Assembly (NCBI RefSeq): GCF_015832195.1
Contig: NC_052018.1
Coordinates: 64,975,666 to 65,039,665, forward strand
Direction of reading: 5' to 3'
Source of the DNA: Motacilla alba alba
Taxonomy: Eukaryota > Chordata > Aves > Passeriformes > Motacillidae
Length of the DNA stretch: 64,000 bases
The position numbers and the translations under genes are program-made. The notes below the pieces were generated by a model that saw only the letters and a program-made list of their open reading frames with translations, made no database searches and was not told where the DNA came from. This document shows, in pieces, positions 10,609-23,802 of this stretch (position 1 is the stretch's first letter; every line of letters begins with the position of its first letter).

Positions 10609-13378
10609 GTAAACTGTCTGCCTAAACTGGTGTTCTCTTATTTTCTTCTCTACCTATAGCTTCTGATATAAGCTGACGCTGTTAAACAGCACCTTTGTCC
10701 AGTGGGTTTTTTGGGCATGTGTTGGTAGTACAGCTAGTGACGGAGGCTGTTCATGCAGCTCCCCTAGTGTTACTGAGTAATAGTAATTGTAGAACTCAGG
10801 GTTTGTTTTGTTTTGGGTTTTTCTGTCAGTATTAGTCAAGTCTGTTTATTTGGGATACACCTCTGGCATCATAATTACCTCTATTTTTGTAAATAGCCAT
10901 GTGCTTAAAGAACTCTTATGCAACCTAGTGTAGGTAGCTTTGGTGTTTATTCTCAGACACTGAAAATGGCAACTGTGGCTGCAACATTGTACCTCCTGGA
11001 AGTGCATTGCGTAGTACTCATGCAGTAAATTAATGTGCTTCCTCCTTAATGTAAAACAGTTGTCTAAGGCTACTCACTCAGGCATTTCCTCCAGCAAAAC
11101 ATTCGTGTAACAGATCTGAAGGTTATTAGGAAAACGTGAATTTTGTTTGGTTATGGTGTGTTGGGGTGTCCTGAGGCTCTGGTGGATGTTAGGGTGTGTA
11201 CTGTCACTTTAGCAGGGGAAGAACAGAGCTTTTGGAGGGACAGCTGAGAGTTGTTTAAACCTTGGTAGAAATTTGTGCTCCATTCAATGACTGGATGCCA
11301 TATTCCTCAGCCTTACAGTCTGAGGTTGTGCATTTCTTGCGTGCAAAATGCTCCTGTTATCAAAAGATTTTCCTGTGATATCTAGCAAACCTAGCAGTGG
11401 TTTGTTTTTTTTTGTTTTCTGCAGGTTAAAAGCTGCACGTCTTCAGTTGGTTGTGATTTGAGATGTCAGATTACATAGGATGTGGGTTTGACCTGGATCC
11501 CATTGGTGTTTAAATAGTTTGTTTCCAAGACCTTCGCTTTCTGAGTCTTCCTTTTCTGGAAGAGCAGTTTATGAAACAGATGCTTGTGGGTTTTTAATTT
11601 TGAATTCTGTAGTGTTTTTTGTTTTCTGCTGTTGCTCTGGACATAACTTCATTTGATGTTATAAATGTGTAGTCAGTATCTTTATGGGCTTTGAGTGTGG
11701 GGACAGCTTGCAGACCGTTTGTATGCGTGTATGTATGTAAGTGCTACGGTTTTATAAGGTGTGTGAGGAAACATGGGTGTATTGGAGGTTCTCCATGAAT
11801 GAAAAAATTGTACAATAAGTTCTGTTGTTTTGGTTGGGGCAGATGATTGTAAATATCCTGTTACAACCATTTCTTCAGTGGAATGAGAAAATGCTGTAAA
11901 TTTGAACACAAGGCTAAAAGACTTGTGCATTAATTTAAAAATAGTGAGTGATGACTGTTCTTAAATAATTTTTTTCCAATTACTATGCTGGTTTGGATCT
12001 GGATTTGTGATTTCTTCAAATAAATTACTATACTACTGTAGCTCAGATCTGAACCATTCACTACAAGTAAATCTATGGGAGGATTTTCCTAATGAAAGGA
12101 CTGAAGTTTCCTGAAGCACAGATGACAGCAAATTAAAGGCTAGTTGTCAGGACTGAGAAGAAGATATTTTAATTTTCCTAGATATTATGGAAAGAGAATG
12201 CTAATATTTATGCTTAGAAAGGAAAACTGAGGGTTTTTTTTTCTGGGAAGATTTCTTCAGCATGAAATGCTCTTCAGTCTAAGTGACTTGAAATACAGTC
12301 AAAGTGTTATAACTTATTAATATTTGGGGTAGCTAAGGCATCTGTATGGCTTTTGAGACTCAAGAGATCAGAAAAAGACAATCGTTTGTTGTCACAGAAA
12401 ATAGGCTGCTCTGTTTCTTGCTGCTCTGTAAGTTCTTAGCACCAGTGATACGGGAAATCTCTTGACACTTTGGTTAGGGAGCACGTGCAAATGTGCACTG
12501 AATATTTTCACTGAATAAATAAAATACAAAAAACACAGTGGGTGAAAAACTATCTACATGATTTAATATACAATCAAGTGATTTAATATGTCATAATATT
12601 TTTTGAGTGTGTATTATTCCCCTGCATTTTAAAATAAGCATACTGAAAACAGTTTATTCTTGTAAATAAAAGAAGATAGATGTCTAATGTCCTGTGTAAA
12701 GATCACTTTCTCTGTGCTCTCCTGGGCAATTCTGTTTGTCTGTGTCAATGTATGTCTCCATCTCTTCTGAAGAGACCACCAAGCTGTCAGGATATGGTTG
12801 TTATTTAAAACCATTCATGTTCTGGAAGTGAGGTTTAAGATCTATGGTTAAGTCTTTTTTGTTGTTTTTCTCGTAACAACTTGGAAGGAAATTATAATTT
12901 GAAATGCCAGAATCTTTCTGGGTCAGACCTTAACAAAGAGTGGTACTAGTAAAAATGTTTTTAAATATTTTGATACAAATGTAAACTTTAGTCTTTAGCG
13001 GCCTGTCAACTGAATATATTGCCTTTTCTGTAGTCATTGCTGCTTTAGTTATCTTGCTTTCTAAAGCTATGAAGCAGCTAGAAAGCCGTAAAGGTGGCAC
13101 TGTCAGTACAGGCAGTGTGTTGGTTACTGAGCTTTGATCTAAAATCACTCTTATGAGACTGTATTAAGACACATAAAGTTTTACACCTGCTCAGGGCTGT
13201 GTGGGGCCCATCTATGCTTGTTTTTATTAGCAGAACAAGCTATGTGATTTTTTCTTAGACTTGTAATTGGGAAGCTGCCACTGTGCCACATGAAGGATTT
13301 AGGAGAGCTGCAGAAAATCATGATTTCTCTATAGACCAATCAAAATAAATTAACAGGATTTCCATTTGTCACTTTTAC

Positions 13379-13395
13379 AAAAAAAAAAAAAAAAA
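13379..13395. repeat. A homopolymer tract
   Basis: About 17 A residues in intronic DNA, with no identifiable retroposon body on either side. Confidence 0.8.
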
Positions 13396-16300
13396 GTGAG
13401 AGGTTTGCCATAGGATTTCACAGATGGGAAAAAGTAATTTTGCAAGTATCTTATTTGTTCTTATTTGTTCTTTCCTCTCAAATTAAGAGGATGAAGGATA
13501 AAACACTTTCAATGGGTATCTCTGTATGTTATTGATTATATTGGGAACACTTTTTCCTTCAGTGGTCAACAAAGAAACTTTAAATGAATGCGCTATAATC
13601 TGTTACAAGTGATAAGTGCTTGATTTTTTTCCCGAGCAGAGATTTCCTATGCCCTTAATGTCACTTCTGTGACTTGGGATGAAAGAAGACTTTTTCCTGT
13701 TGTCCAATTAATTTGTTTTCTGCTTTGGATATGGCTCCTCTTTGATTAAGTAGTCTGTTAGTACTGAACTACATGTAGCTACAGGTTATCTTTGAACAGA
13801 CCTCTTCTGCACTTAAAATAGTATTTGATGGTGACCAAAGCTGCCTATAAAATAACTTCTGGTTATTGAGTTTATAAAGGAAGATGCTTTTTGTTCTCAG
13901 AAAGACCAATGATCTCTTTGCCTCCCTTCTTTCTGTACCAGTGGTGGATGCTGATGGCTGAGTAGTGTTTAGTGGGTAGGATACTTGTTCCTGGATGGTT
14001 ATGCTAGGTTTCTATAATTGGTATTATTTAGCATTATTAGCCTGTACTATGCCTGTGTGTCTGTATCATGGCTTGCTGTGGAAAAGCAGTTTTCCTTTTT
14101 ATTAACTTACCTGTAGTATGAAGCAATGTATGTGGAGCTGATTTATATCTTTGAAAGGCATCTTGGGCAGATAGGTGAGCTTTTCTCATTGCAATAGCTT
14201 TTGGGAAGGAATGCTGTGGGATGATTGCCTTACAGTGGTGAAAACAGTGCTGTCATCACGGCCTTGAAAAACAGATGAGTCTTTGCTATGATTAATTATG
14301 GAAAAAAGACAAACTCACTTAAAATCTGTCATGGTAGCTTGGAATGGTAATATATAATTAAACAGTAAGACATAGTAGGAAAAACATTTTTAGAAGATTG
14401 CGCCTCTGGTGCATTTAAAGATATGAGCTCTCTAAATTGAGGGGAACTTAATTCTCCTCAAATATATTTGACTGAAAGACTGCTTTGAGGAATTGTAACT
14501 TAGTTTTTGACTTTTGGGGCAAGGCTTATTCTGAGAACTGCTGCTGTTGCCTGTCCCCTTGCCCTCTGAAGCAACGTTTACGTGGCTGGCAAACCCCCCT
14601 TGCTCCTGGGGTCTTGTTGCCCCATGATGCCACAGGTTGCTTTTGGAACCAGTTCCTTTAGTTGTGTCTCTCGCTGCCAGATAAGGACAGGTCAAATGTG
14701 CTGCTTCTCCTTTTCCATTTTGGCTCTATTGGCGTGAAACTGTCAGGAGTTGTCATAGTTGCATGTGGACCATTAGAATTCTGTCAAGTGGATGCAGAGT
14801 TGATGTAGGCAGATTTGCTCTGTGTGAACTCTTCAGGGACATTTGTGCAGATAGGGTGTTAAAGACGAGTGACAAACTTGCTCTCCTTGTTTCTAGCCAC
14901 TGAAATGACTTTAAGACCAAGCCTTTGGGTTGCTGTAGCCTGGCTCCTTTCTGTCAACTGTATAGCTTCCTTTTCTTGGGCTGTCTGGTGGGGACAGATC
15001 AGATGCTGCAATGTAGACAGTTCTAGGGTATTGCCTAGCATTTATGAAATGACAGATGTAGAAGTACTAGGCTGGTTTCTTCTAGCATCTTGATTGGTAG
15101 GTGAAGAAATAACATATGCTGCTCCGTGTGTTTGAAGCACGACTCTGCCTTGGAATAGAAATTGAGGCTCCTCAGGGAGGGGAAAATAACCAACCCAAAA
15201 CCCAAACCATAAAAGCAGCCCGTTGATTTGCATGTGCTCTGCCAGGAAAGGAGGACGCAACCCTGAGCAAGAGCTGCTATGTGAGACACTGTGTGTAGAG
15301 TGTTAAATGTTTCTAAAGAGGTCTAAAAGCAGGAGTGGGGAGGGGCTGCTGCTGTGGGAACCCTTCTCTGATGAGGATCCTGTGGAGGAGGGGTGCCTAG
15401 GCGAGAGGCAAACTAGGGGCAGCATGGGGTTTCTTTCCACCTCTTCCCCAGTGCCCTTTGGAGCATCATTCCCCCTTCTCCCCTCAGGTCTAGGGAAGGA
15501 AGGAAGGAAGAGTCTCATACAGTAGCATGAAAATATTTATCGTGTGCTCACAGCATTGGACAGCTTAGCAGAGAATTAGCTGGGCTGTGTTAACACCTCT
15601 GAGTAACTGCTCCTAATTTTGATTTTCCCTTAGACTGTTTCTCCTAGCAGAATCACTTGTCCATGGTGTGTGTTGCGGTTGACTCTTGTGAGCTGGAAAG
15701 AGTAGGGAAGTGTTGTTATTAAAATCTTTTGAATACAAATAAGGAATAGGTACATCAATGTAGGCATGAGGGGAAGAGTATGTGGGCTTGAGTTGAACTG
15801 ATGTTGTTTCAGGACAGGGTATCTGCTCTGCTGGCAGGTAGCGGTGTGGATTGGTGTGCTCAGAGCCTGCATAATCTGCTTTTCAAGTGTTGCATGGTAT
15901 CTCTCCTTCAAAGGAAAGTGCACAATTAGAAAAACACATCTGATTCCACTTATCTTGCAAACTGAGGCACTCCTAGCATGAAGTTGTGCAGAACTGCATT
16001 TATTTGGGTGCCTTACTAACAGTCTGAAGAATGAATAACAGGGTTTAAACATTGTGAGATGGGAGGGAGGAGTTTCAATGTCTGACTCCTTATTGTGTTG
16101 ATGAAAGAATAAGTTATAGTGCCCTGTACCTTCTCAGAAGTCTGTTTTATGTCTTTCTCCCCTCCCCCAGTGTGTTCTGGGGATGCATCTGAGCTGTAAT
16201 TTCAGAAAGTGATAGTATATTCTCAGAAGAAAGCTGGGAGTTTTAAAGGTAGCAACAGAAATGACAGCCTAAGGAAATAGATCAGTCTGTTGGAATCTGT

Positions 16301-17009
16301 GGGTTTGACAGAAGCAATGATTGGGCTCTGTTGCAAGCTTTAGCTGGGAATGAGGCAAGGAACTAATTTGTAAATATATCCAGCTGCAAAGTCAGTGAAA
16401 TGTGGGTCATTGAGAAGGAGGAGTCAAACTGCCGTTTATTTATTTATTAGCATATGATGTCTCTGAGCCTTTTCTTTGAAAAGATATCCACCTGATACTG
16501 TCTTGGAGAGAATAAAAGGAGAAAGTTTGATTATTGGCTCTCAGATGGGCTCAGCCCTGAGTGAAGCCAAAAAGAGAAATTCACTGAAATCCAAACACTT
16601 AGAGTTGTGTTTTGTTGTCACTTATCTGTGGGACCAGCAGGTAGGGGCTGGTACAGGGTCACTGCCACTGACTCCAGGTGCATGTCCTAGCAGCTGAGGG
16701 ACGCAGACATGGCTGTAGATGCAGAGGCTGGGCCAGGGCTGGGAGCTGGTTGTCAGTGGGGAGGCTGCTGGAAGATGGTCACCTCTAACAGAGGGTGTGG
16801 GCAGTTCCATTTCCTTCAGCCAAGGGCAGGGTTGAGTTTGGGTGTGTTTTGGGCTGCATCTTCCCTCTGGCAGCCTGACCAGCTCTGGATGAGAGCTGCA
16901 GCCATGCAGAGGAGGCTGGTTATCAGTGGATACATCTGCAGTTATGGCAGTGACTTTGTGAAGGTTTCTTTTAGAAATATGTTCACTCTTTAATAAAATG
17001 CATTTTTAG

Positions 17010-17180
17010 GTATTCATTCATTCATTCTGTTGAGTGCATGGGACAGATGCACTCTGTCGCGATCAAATATGTCGAGATGCCAGGGAGGAATAATTGAGTT
17101 ATTAATTGAGAATAGCTTAATTGTAGTTCCTCCTGTAAGGAGGCAGCTCCTCTGCTGGGGAATCATTCTCCAGCAGCCTA
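17010..17180. promoter_or_regulatory. Candidate intronic regulatory element rich in TAATTG sites
   Basis: The segment has repeated homeodomain-type cores (AATTGAG, TTAATTGAG, TTAATTG) at about 17090-17122 and two unusual CpG-containing strings (gtcgcgatc, tgtcgag) in CpG-poor intron. It ends with a 25-base near-perfect palindrome at 17152-17176. Motif packing of this kind is typical of conserved non-coding enhancers, but conservation cannot be judged from one genome. Confidence 0.3.
17152..17176. repeat. Near-perfect 12-bp inverted repeat with one-base centre
   Basis: The arm ctgctggggaat is followed by C and then attctccagcag, complementary apart from one G-T wobble position. A shorter hairpin (cctcc/ggagg) lies about 25 bases to the left. 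The structure could form a cruciform or mark a dimeric protein site. Confidence 0.75.
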
Positions 17181-18689
17181 GCATCTTTTCAGGTGTGTGG
17201 GTCTTCTGCTTGATATGGAAGAAGGGGTGAAGAGCTGTTGAATCTCTGTCTCGTGGGAGATGGTGACTGTGTTTCAGTAAAAGACCAGCTTCTATCTCAA
17301 AAGCATGGGATGCATGATGGGAGGAAAGGATCTGGCTATGTGACAGAGATTAAATACATTACGTACTCTTAAGGTGATTTTGATGATCTGTATAGGGAAG
17401 GTACAGAAGTACTTTTCAGCCATAAGTTGATCATGAAGTTCTTCTCTGGACTTCAACATCACCTTGTTATAAACAAAGAGGACCTACCATCGAAAACCAG
17501 AAAAATTTTGCAGTGGGATTAGATAAACATATGAGGACAGTCAACAGCTTATGCATTTAGCTGTGGAGAAACATGCAATTAAGCCATGAAAGAACATGCT
17601 TTGATGGGCCTATGTAATTCATTCCACAAATAACTTTAGTTAGTTCCCATGTACTCTGCTTTTATTTCCTAGCATTGAAATGTGGTTTTTTGCCCCCCAC
17701 AACCCCCCAGTTAGATCATGGCAGAGGACCAAAGATGGAATATGCTCCTGAAATGTTATGTTACAAATTATTGATGAGACAAAAGTGGTATGATGGGTAA
17801 ATTCTGAAACGTTTTGCCAGCTATTTTTATTCTTAATTTACCACATTATCCAGGATCAGCAAAGAGCAGCAGTCTGTGTATGAATAACAAATGGATTTAT
17901 TTGAGAGTTTTATAGGAGGACACTGGGAATAGAGCAAAGCTTTTGGTTTCTGTGTTGTTTTAATAGTTATATTATAAAATATGATTGTATTAACAGAAGA
18001 GAATAATAAAGTAGTAGTAAAATGCCAACAGACCAAAGCCTTTCTATTACTTCTTTCCAGGCTTTTACTTCTGTTATAGCTTTATAATGAACAACAGCTA
18101 TGGTCAGCATAAATCGTTTCCAGAGAGAGTTCATCACCCTTATTTTCCTGGTTTCTACATGTACATCTTGTTCTTGGATGAGACTTCTTGTGGAAATTCA
18201 CGGGAACATATTGTGTTAACACCGTGTATCTTTCAGCTTCCACAGTCTTTTGTCAAGAAAGTCTGATGGTGTCCTTCTGAATATAGTTTTGTTCTCTCTG
18301 GCACAGTGATGTGTAATTGCTTTGCTCTGAGTGATTTTCCTCTATGCTTGAGAGTTTTTCTCTTAGACCTGGCTGTTGTGCCCAATTTAGAACTTGTTGG
18401 TTTGATTTATTGAGCTTTAAAAAAAAAAATTTTCTTAACTTAGTTAACACACTTTTCATTTAGAGTAGAGATTATTTAGTTTATCAGAGAGTTGTTGAAG
18501 TATTCACTCTGATCTTCATACTCAAAAACTACATTTGCACACTTTGTGATCTGTGCAGAGGAGTACTGTGTTTGACAGTGTCAGTTGCACAGTGCCCTGG
18601 TACTTGCTGGTGAGGATGCTGTGTTTCACTGGCACACTGAGATTGGGAGCATTGGGCTAATTCAGGACAAAAGGACATTTTTAAAGAAA

Positions 18690-18709
18690 CACCCACCCCC
18701 ACCCCCGCC
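18690..18709. repeat. C-rich ACCCCC repeat
   Basis: Three consecutive C-runs separated by A form a short G-quadruplex-like pattern on the minus strand, though a fourth full run is lacking. Confidence 0.6.
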
Positions 18710-21700
18710 AACAACTGTTCTGGTTTCACCAGACATTTAAAGATTTATTAAAATTGTGAAACATGCTTTTGGAAGATTACATTGTTATCTTGACGGGGCA
18801 AGTTAAATGTTGACAATTGTATTTAAGTGGAAGTGGTTTTATGCTTAAGTGCACAATCAGTATGTTCAAAATGGAAAAGAAGAAAAGGAAGGGAAGAGTT
18901 CAAATGGAGTTTTGTCCATTGTCAGCAATCATACCATTCTGTGTTGGAATGATTTCTATTTTCAAGGCTATTGAAACCCAGTTCAAGTTCATTATTTGCC
19001 CTCTGAACGTTAACTGGAAGTTCCTTGGCTACAGGAGAATCAGTACTGAAAGAAAGGAGATTGAAAGAACTATGCTATTCATAATTTTAGTGAAGTGTTT
19101 TGCAGTATCTATAGATGTCAGGCTCCTAACCTTATGTTCTTCACTGCTGCTGCTCCAGATCCCTGTTGCTCTCTTCTTTCCCCTCCTCTGTGAAGAGCAA
19201 CATGTGAAAAACATTGAGGCCAAGTTTTTGCAAGTATACTCCAGTGCTTGCAAGAAGCTTCCAATGCCCAGGTGCACCATACCACTACTTGGAAAACTTG
19301 TTTCCATGTATATGCTTTTCTTGTACTTTCTTATCCAAAAAAACCCCAACCTTGACAAAAAAAAACCCAACCTAGATCAGTCAAGGCTTAGAGAGCTGTT
19401 GAGATATGCAGGGATAGAGTGACTGCTGCATCAGCCACAGTGGTGTCTGTTACTTCAGTCCTCCTGCAGAGCCTCTCCTTGAATGACACCTCTGCAGAGT
19501 TTGGACAAAGGCCCTTTTATGCCTAAAGGATTAATGCCCCATCTTCATCTTTCTTACGCATTGTAGCAGGAGGGAGTACAAGAACCTGCTATGAAGTCTC
19601 AGGACTGAATTCTTGGGGTCTTTACGTAGATCCTTCTCTGTAAAGAAGTGAGGCATGGACCTGAAAAACCAAATTTTAGATTTTTTTTTTTTAATCTAAA
19701 GCAGCTCTTTAGAAAGGTTTTCATTTAGGCTATAATGAAGTAAGTGGTTGCTAAAACTTGGAAAACTTGAAATTGATGAATTCCATGTAAACTATCTTTT
19801 GTTATTCATATTTATTTTAAGAGGAGGAATAATTTCTATACGAGATTGTTAAGATTGTCTTCCAAATATTTGAGCTAAGGTCTCCTGACTGAGACCTTCT
19901 GTACCTGTAATCTGCTAGAGTGGGTTTTCTGTCACTCCATGGTGAGTAACTTCCCCTTCGCAGCAGACAGTGTTAAATATTTCATCACTGGTAAAAGATA
20001 GTAGTTTCTTTGCTTACATAGTGACTAACAGTGCTGGGTGTGTTCATCTGCTTGAAGAAAACAGGCTGTACCTTTTCTGACTTTGAAATACAGACAAAGT
20101 CTAATCAAAACCCCCTAAACTCTCTGGTTTATGAGATCAGTTATTTTTGAGCAAGGTGCACAACAGGGTTGTGGTGTGACAGCTCTTTGTGTGTTGAAGG
20201 GTACCATATCTAAGGAAAAGGAAGTGTGTTCACTCAAGCATTTTTCCTTCCCTTAGGTAAGGGTGTGTGCAATAGGATGAAAGAACAATACCTGGCCTTG
20301 CAAAATGGGTTGCTTTTGGAGGGTGATTAACCCTTGCTTGTTTCTCCCTCTTGGAGAAACAGGGAAATTAATGCTAGAAGTGCAGTGGTAAAGGTGGAAT
20401 CTTGTGGTCAGGCATGTGTGAGGCATCAAGTGGGACAGTGTCTTGGTGGTAACGTGCCTATTTCATGTGTCATGCTGTATAAATTACAGTCCTGAAAATA
20501 GATTGAACAAACTGGAAAAGTGTGTACTGGTCTGAAGCACACTCTGTGCTTATCTGTCTCCTGTTAGCCCTAGTGGTGGTCTACTGCCACTTGTGAGACT
20601 GGGATATTTTACTTCTCAAATTAAGACTCCATTTTATAAAGATAAAATGTATTAGCCTGCTGTGTGTCTGAGTGTATAAACTTGCCTCAAGGTATATAAC
20701 TGGTTTGGCTGGCAGAATCTGGGGTTGAAAGAAGATGCTTTGGAGCATTTAACTGGATTTAAAATGTAGGATCTTGAGTCTGAAGAGATGCCTGTATTAG
20801 GTTTTGTGGCACATACAGTCCAGGTGTGCATGTAAAATATGAACATAAAATGCAACATAGAATACTCAGCTGGGCTAATTTACTGCCAGAGTGACTCCGT
20901 GCTTGCTGGAGACATTGATTTATTATTATTTGTCTTGTCTCTGGGGATGACTTGTGACTGAATGAATAATATTTAAAAATAGATGTCCTGTTCAATTCCA
21001 AGTATAAGGATAATACTTTTTAAACATGTTATGCAGTTAAAAATAATTATCCAAAATAAACTAAAAAGCCCTAAGCCTTTCTGAAAAACATATTTGTGTT
21101 CTTTCCAGAAGTTGCTCTTTTTTTGTGTGCGCATGTTCTGTTACTCCCTTTACCTTGTTCAACTTCATGGTTTTTCTCCCTGTTGAAGGAAAACTGCAGT
21201 GACTGTGTGTGTTGCAGTGTGTGTTGGGAAAGAGCAAAAGAGCTGGAGATACCTTATTCCTCCCCCACACTCCTTGCTGTCATCTTGGTATGAGGGAAGG
21301 GTAAAGGGATGAATGTGGCAGTGCTGGTTCCCACTGCCCTGGGACATGTCCTGATGTGTGGCAGGGCTGTGTGCTGACACCTGAGGCCCCTTGTGTTTCT
21401 GTTTTTCAGGCAGCATCTCCTCTGTGCTGTGAACAGAAGGCAATTAGAGACAGTCTGAAAATCTAATAAAACAGGTGGAAAATGTCATACTCTTTTTTTG
21501 TTGCTGGACTCTGTTGCTGCTTTGGCTTCACCTTCCTGTCCTGGCAGGTATTTGCAGGGAAAAAAGGAATCCTCAAGGATTTAGCTGCTGTTTTAGATCA
21601 TCTTCACAGAAGATAACTCCAGTGAAGTCAGGATTGTTTGCAGAGGTCTGCCTGTGGTGGAGCCGTGTGCTGGGGTGCTGGCACAGACAGACTGCATGGC

Positions 21701-22159
21701 TGTCAGCATCTGCCTGATGTGCAAGCACCTGGTTCCTGGCCTGGCTGCTGGCCAGTGAGCGCTGTGAAAAATGCACATCAAAAGGGGTCACCTTTTCCAA
21801 AAACTGGCTGGGAGCACATTTGGAGTTGTACCTGTGTTTCCTGCCACTGCCTCGTAATTAGAGCCGTTGTGCCATCTTGTTGATGTTGACAAGTTTCTGT
21901 CACTGTTCAAATTTTCAAAGGGTTCAAACTACTGACCTTTCCACTGAGCACCTGACTGCAGTGTAGCATGAGTGTATTGCACAGAGAGAAGGTGTACCAG
22001 GAAGTGAGTGAGGGGCCAGAGAACATTGAGGGCATTTTGTACTGAATTAGAGAAGTCCCAAAACCTTCTGGGCCAGGGTGTTTGCGTGTGTTTCTGCCCT
22101 GGATAGGTACTGCTCAGTGATCATGTCCTAAGCTGCAGGCCAAAAAGAGGAATTTAGTG

Positions 22160-22226
22160 GTGCACTTGGCAGTGCTAGTTTAATGGTTGGATGATCTTAG
22201 AGGATAAATGATTCTATAATTCTGGA
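22160..22226 (+). mobile_element. CR1-type LINE 3' end remnant
   Basis: The string runs from a 'cttggcagtgctag' type segment through taatggttggatgatctta to an ATTCTATAATTCT tail. This matches, with decay, the 3' end of avian CR1 elements, where a '...ggttggactcgatgatctta...' segment is followed by ATTCTATG repeats. Only the last 65 or so bases are recognisable, so it is a 5'-truncated, old copy in plus orientation. Confidence 0.6.
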
Positions 22227-22337
22227 AAACTTGCCACTAAAAGATGCTGGTCTAAGTGGAGGAGCAGGCTTGCAGTAAGTCTTGATTCCCACCTTTCCTC
22301 CAGGAGAAAGACATTGTAAGGACATTAAGAGTTGGAG

Positions 22338-22360
22338 AAAAGGAGAGTTGCTCTCCTTTT
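22338..22360. repeat. Perfect 10-bp inverted repeat, 3-nt loop
   Basis: The arms aaaaggagag and ctctcctttt flank TTG. Several T residues follow, so the RNA would resemble a simple hairpin plus U-tract. No promoter or processing signal is apparent nearby, so this is recorded only as structure. Confidence 0.75.
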
Positions 22361-23782
22361 TCTTATCCAGAATAAGACAGCCACAACAAACCTCTCCATT
22401 GCCCTATTGACAACCATCCAGCCCCCAGCCCTGGCAGTGGTTGCAAGGATGTAGTGTTGTCATGATAAACAGCCATTGTGCTGCAAGAGGGGCTGGCCAG
22501 CACACAGGGACAGTTCTGATACATTCCTTTTAACAAAAAACCCATTGCAGGAGAAAGAGGGGAGGTCATTGCTGTAGTTGTTTACCTGAAATGAGATAAT
22601 AGTCATGATACTTATGTTTGTGTCAGAGTCCAAATAGATGAGATGCTTAAAAAGGAGGAGAGCTTAGGGCTGTATATAGAAGGGAAATATGTCACCATAT
22701 AGATAATGATGGACCCTTTGCCAGGAGGTGGAGTCGATGTTTGCCTGGAGGAATGTGGGGGATATGTATGGGGAGCTATTTCCTTGGTTTGCCTGGTGCA
22801 AAAGTGGGTGCTGTGCTGTGATTCTGGTTATGCACAGTACAGAGTGTGCTAGCTCAGGGATGGTGGTGCTCTGGCACTGAGGTAACAAGTGTGCTTAGAG
22901 GGGCATTATGTAGGGTTATCCTGGTTAAATGTCTTCTAGCTTTATGATCCCTGTGTTGCGTTCATTCATATCCTGAAGTGAACAATATGGCATGCTGTGG
23001 TTGGCCCATTTGAGGTCTGGGTCTTGATTATTTCCTGGGTGAGGTTGCTATCCTTGGTGTTCCCGAATTCCCACAGGAATCTCCTGCTATGTGCATCGTG
23101 TCAGTAAGTGCAGCTCTGCCCTGAAGAGGAATTTGAGTGTGGTACTTCTGCTTCAGGGCGCTTTCACATTGCAGGAGCTCTTGCATTTTCCTGGTACTTT
23201 AATGCTGCTCTTACTGCTTCACTTGATGCTACACCTAAATTAGAGGTTACTGGGTTAGGTCAGAGATTGCTCTAGCATGTAATGCTCCCTTCTGAGCCAG
23301 ATAAATTTTCTTCAGTAGGAATTAGGGGAAAAGAGGAGTGTATAGTACCTGGTGGATATCATAGCTTGTGGTTTTATGTATAAGAGCATAATTAAATGCT
23401 GATTTATTTTTTGTGTTTTCAGCAAAATATCACACATGATGTAGAGGTTTCTTTGCCTATTAAAAGGGCAGGGTGCCTTTAGAACTGAGAAAACTAGTGT
23501 GAAAGCAGTGAGGGGTCCTAAAAGCCCTGACCTGTTGTAGGCATGTCAAATTTGATTTTACTCTGTCTCTTTGCAATACAGTGTTGAAAAGGTCTTGCAT
23601 TGCTGTGTTCATCCTTAAAGGAGTCAGTGTCCTTAGTGTAGCTGATTAAGTTTAGTTTCAGGATTAAGTCTGTGACTGACAGTAGAGTCCTCTCCGAAGT
23701 TGCCCAGATCTGTTGAATGGCCTTTAGAGGAAATGGGATACACTGCAAAACTTTGGAGCTGGCTAGGAAAAATTAGTTCATG

Positions 23783-23802
23783 TTGTGTAATATATTACAC
23801 AA
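23783..23802. repeat. Perfect 20-bp palindrome
   Basis: ttgtgtaata joined to tattacacaa with no spacer is exactly self-complementary. Each half contains a TTGTGTAA/TTACACAA string resembling C/EBP or PAR-bZIP half-sites. The site is AT-rich and could extrude as a cruciform. Confidence 0.8.
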
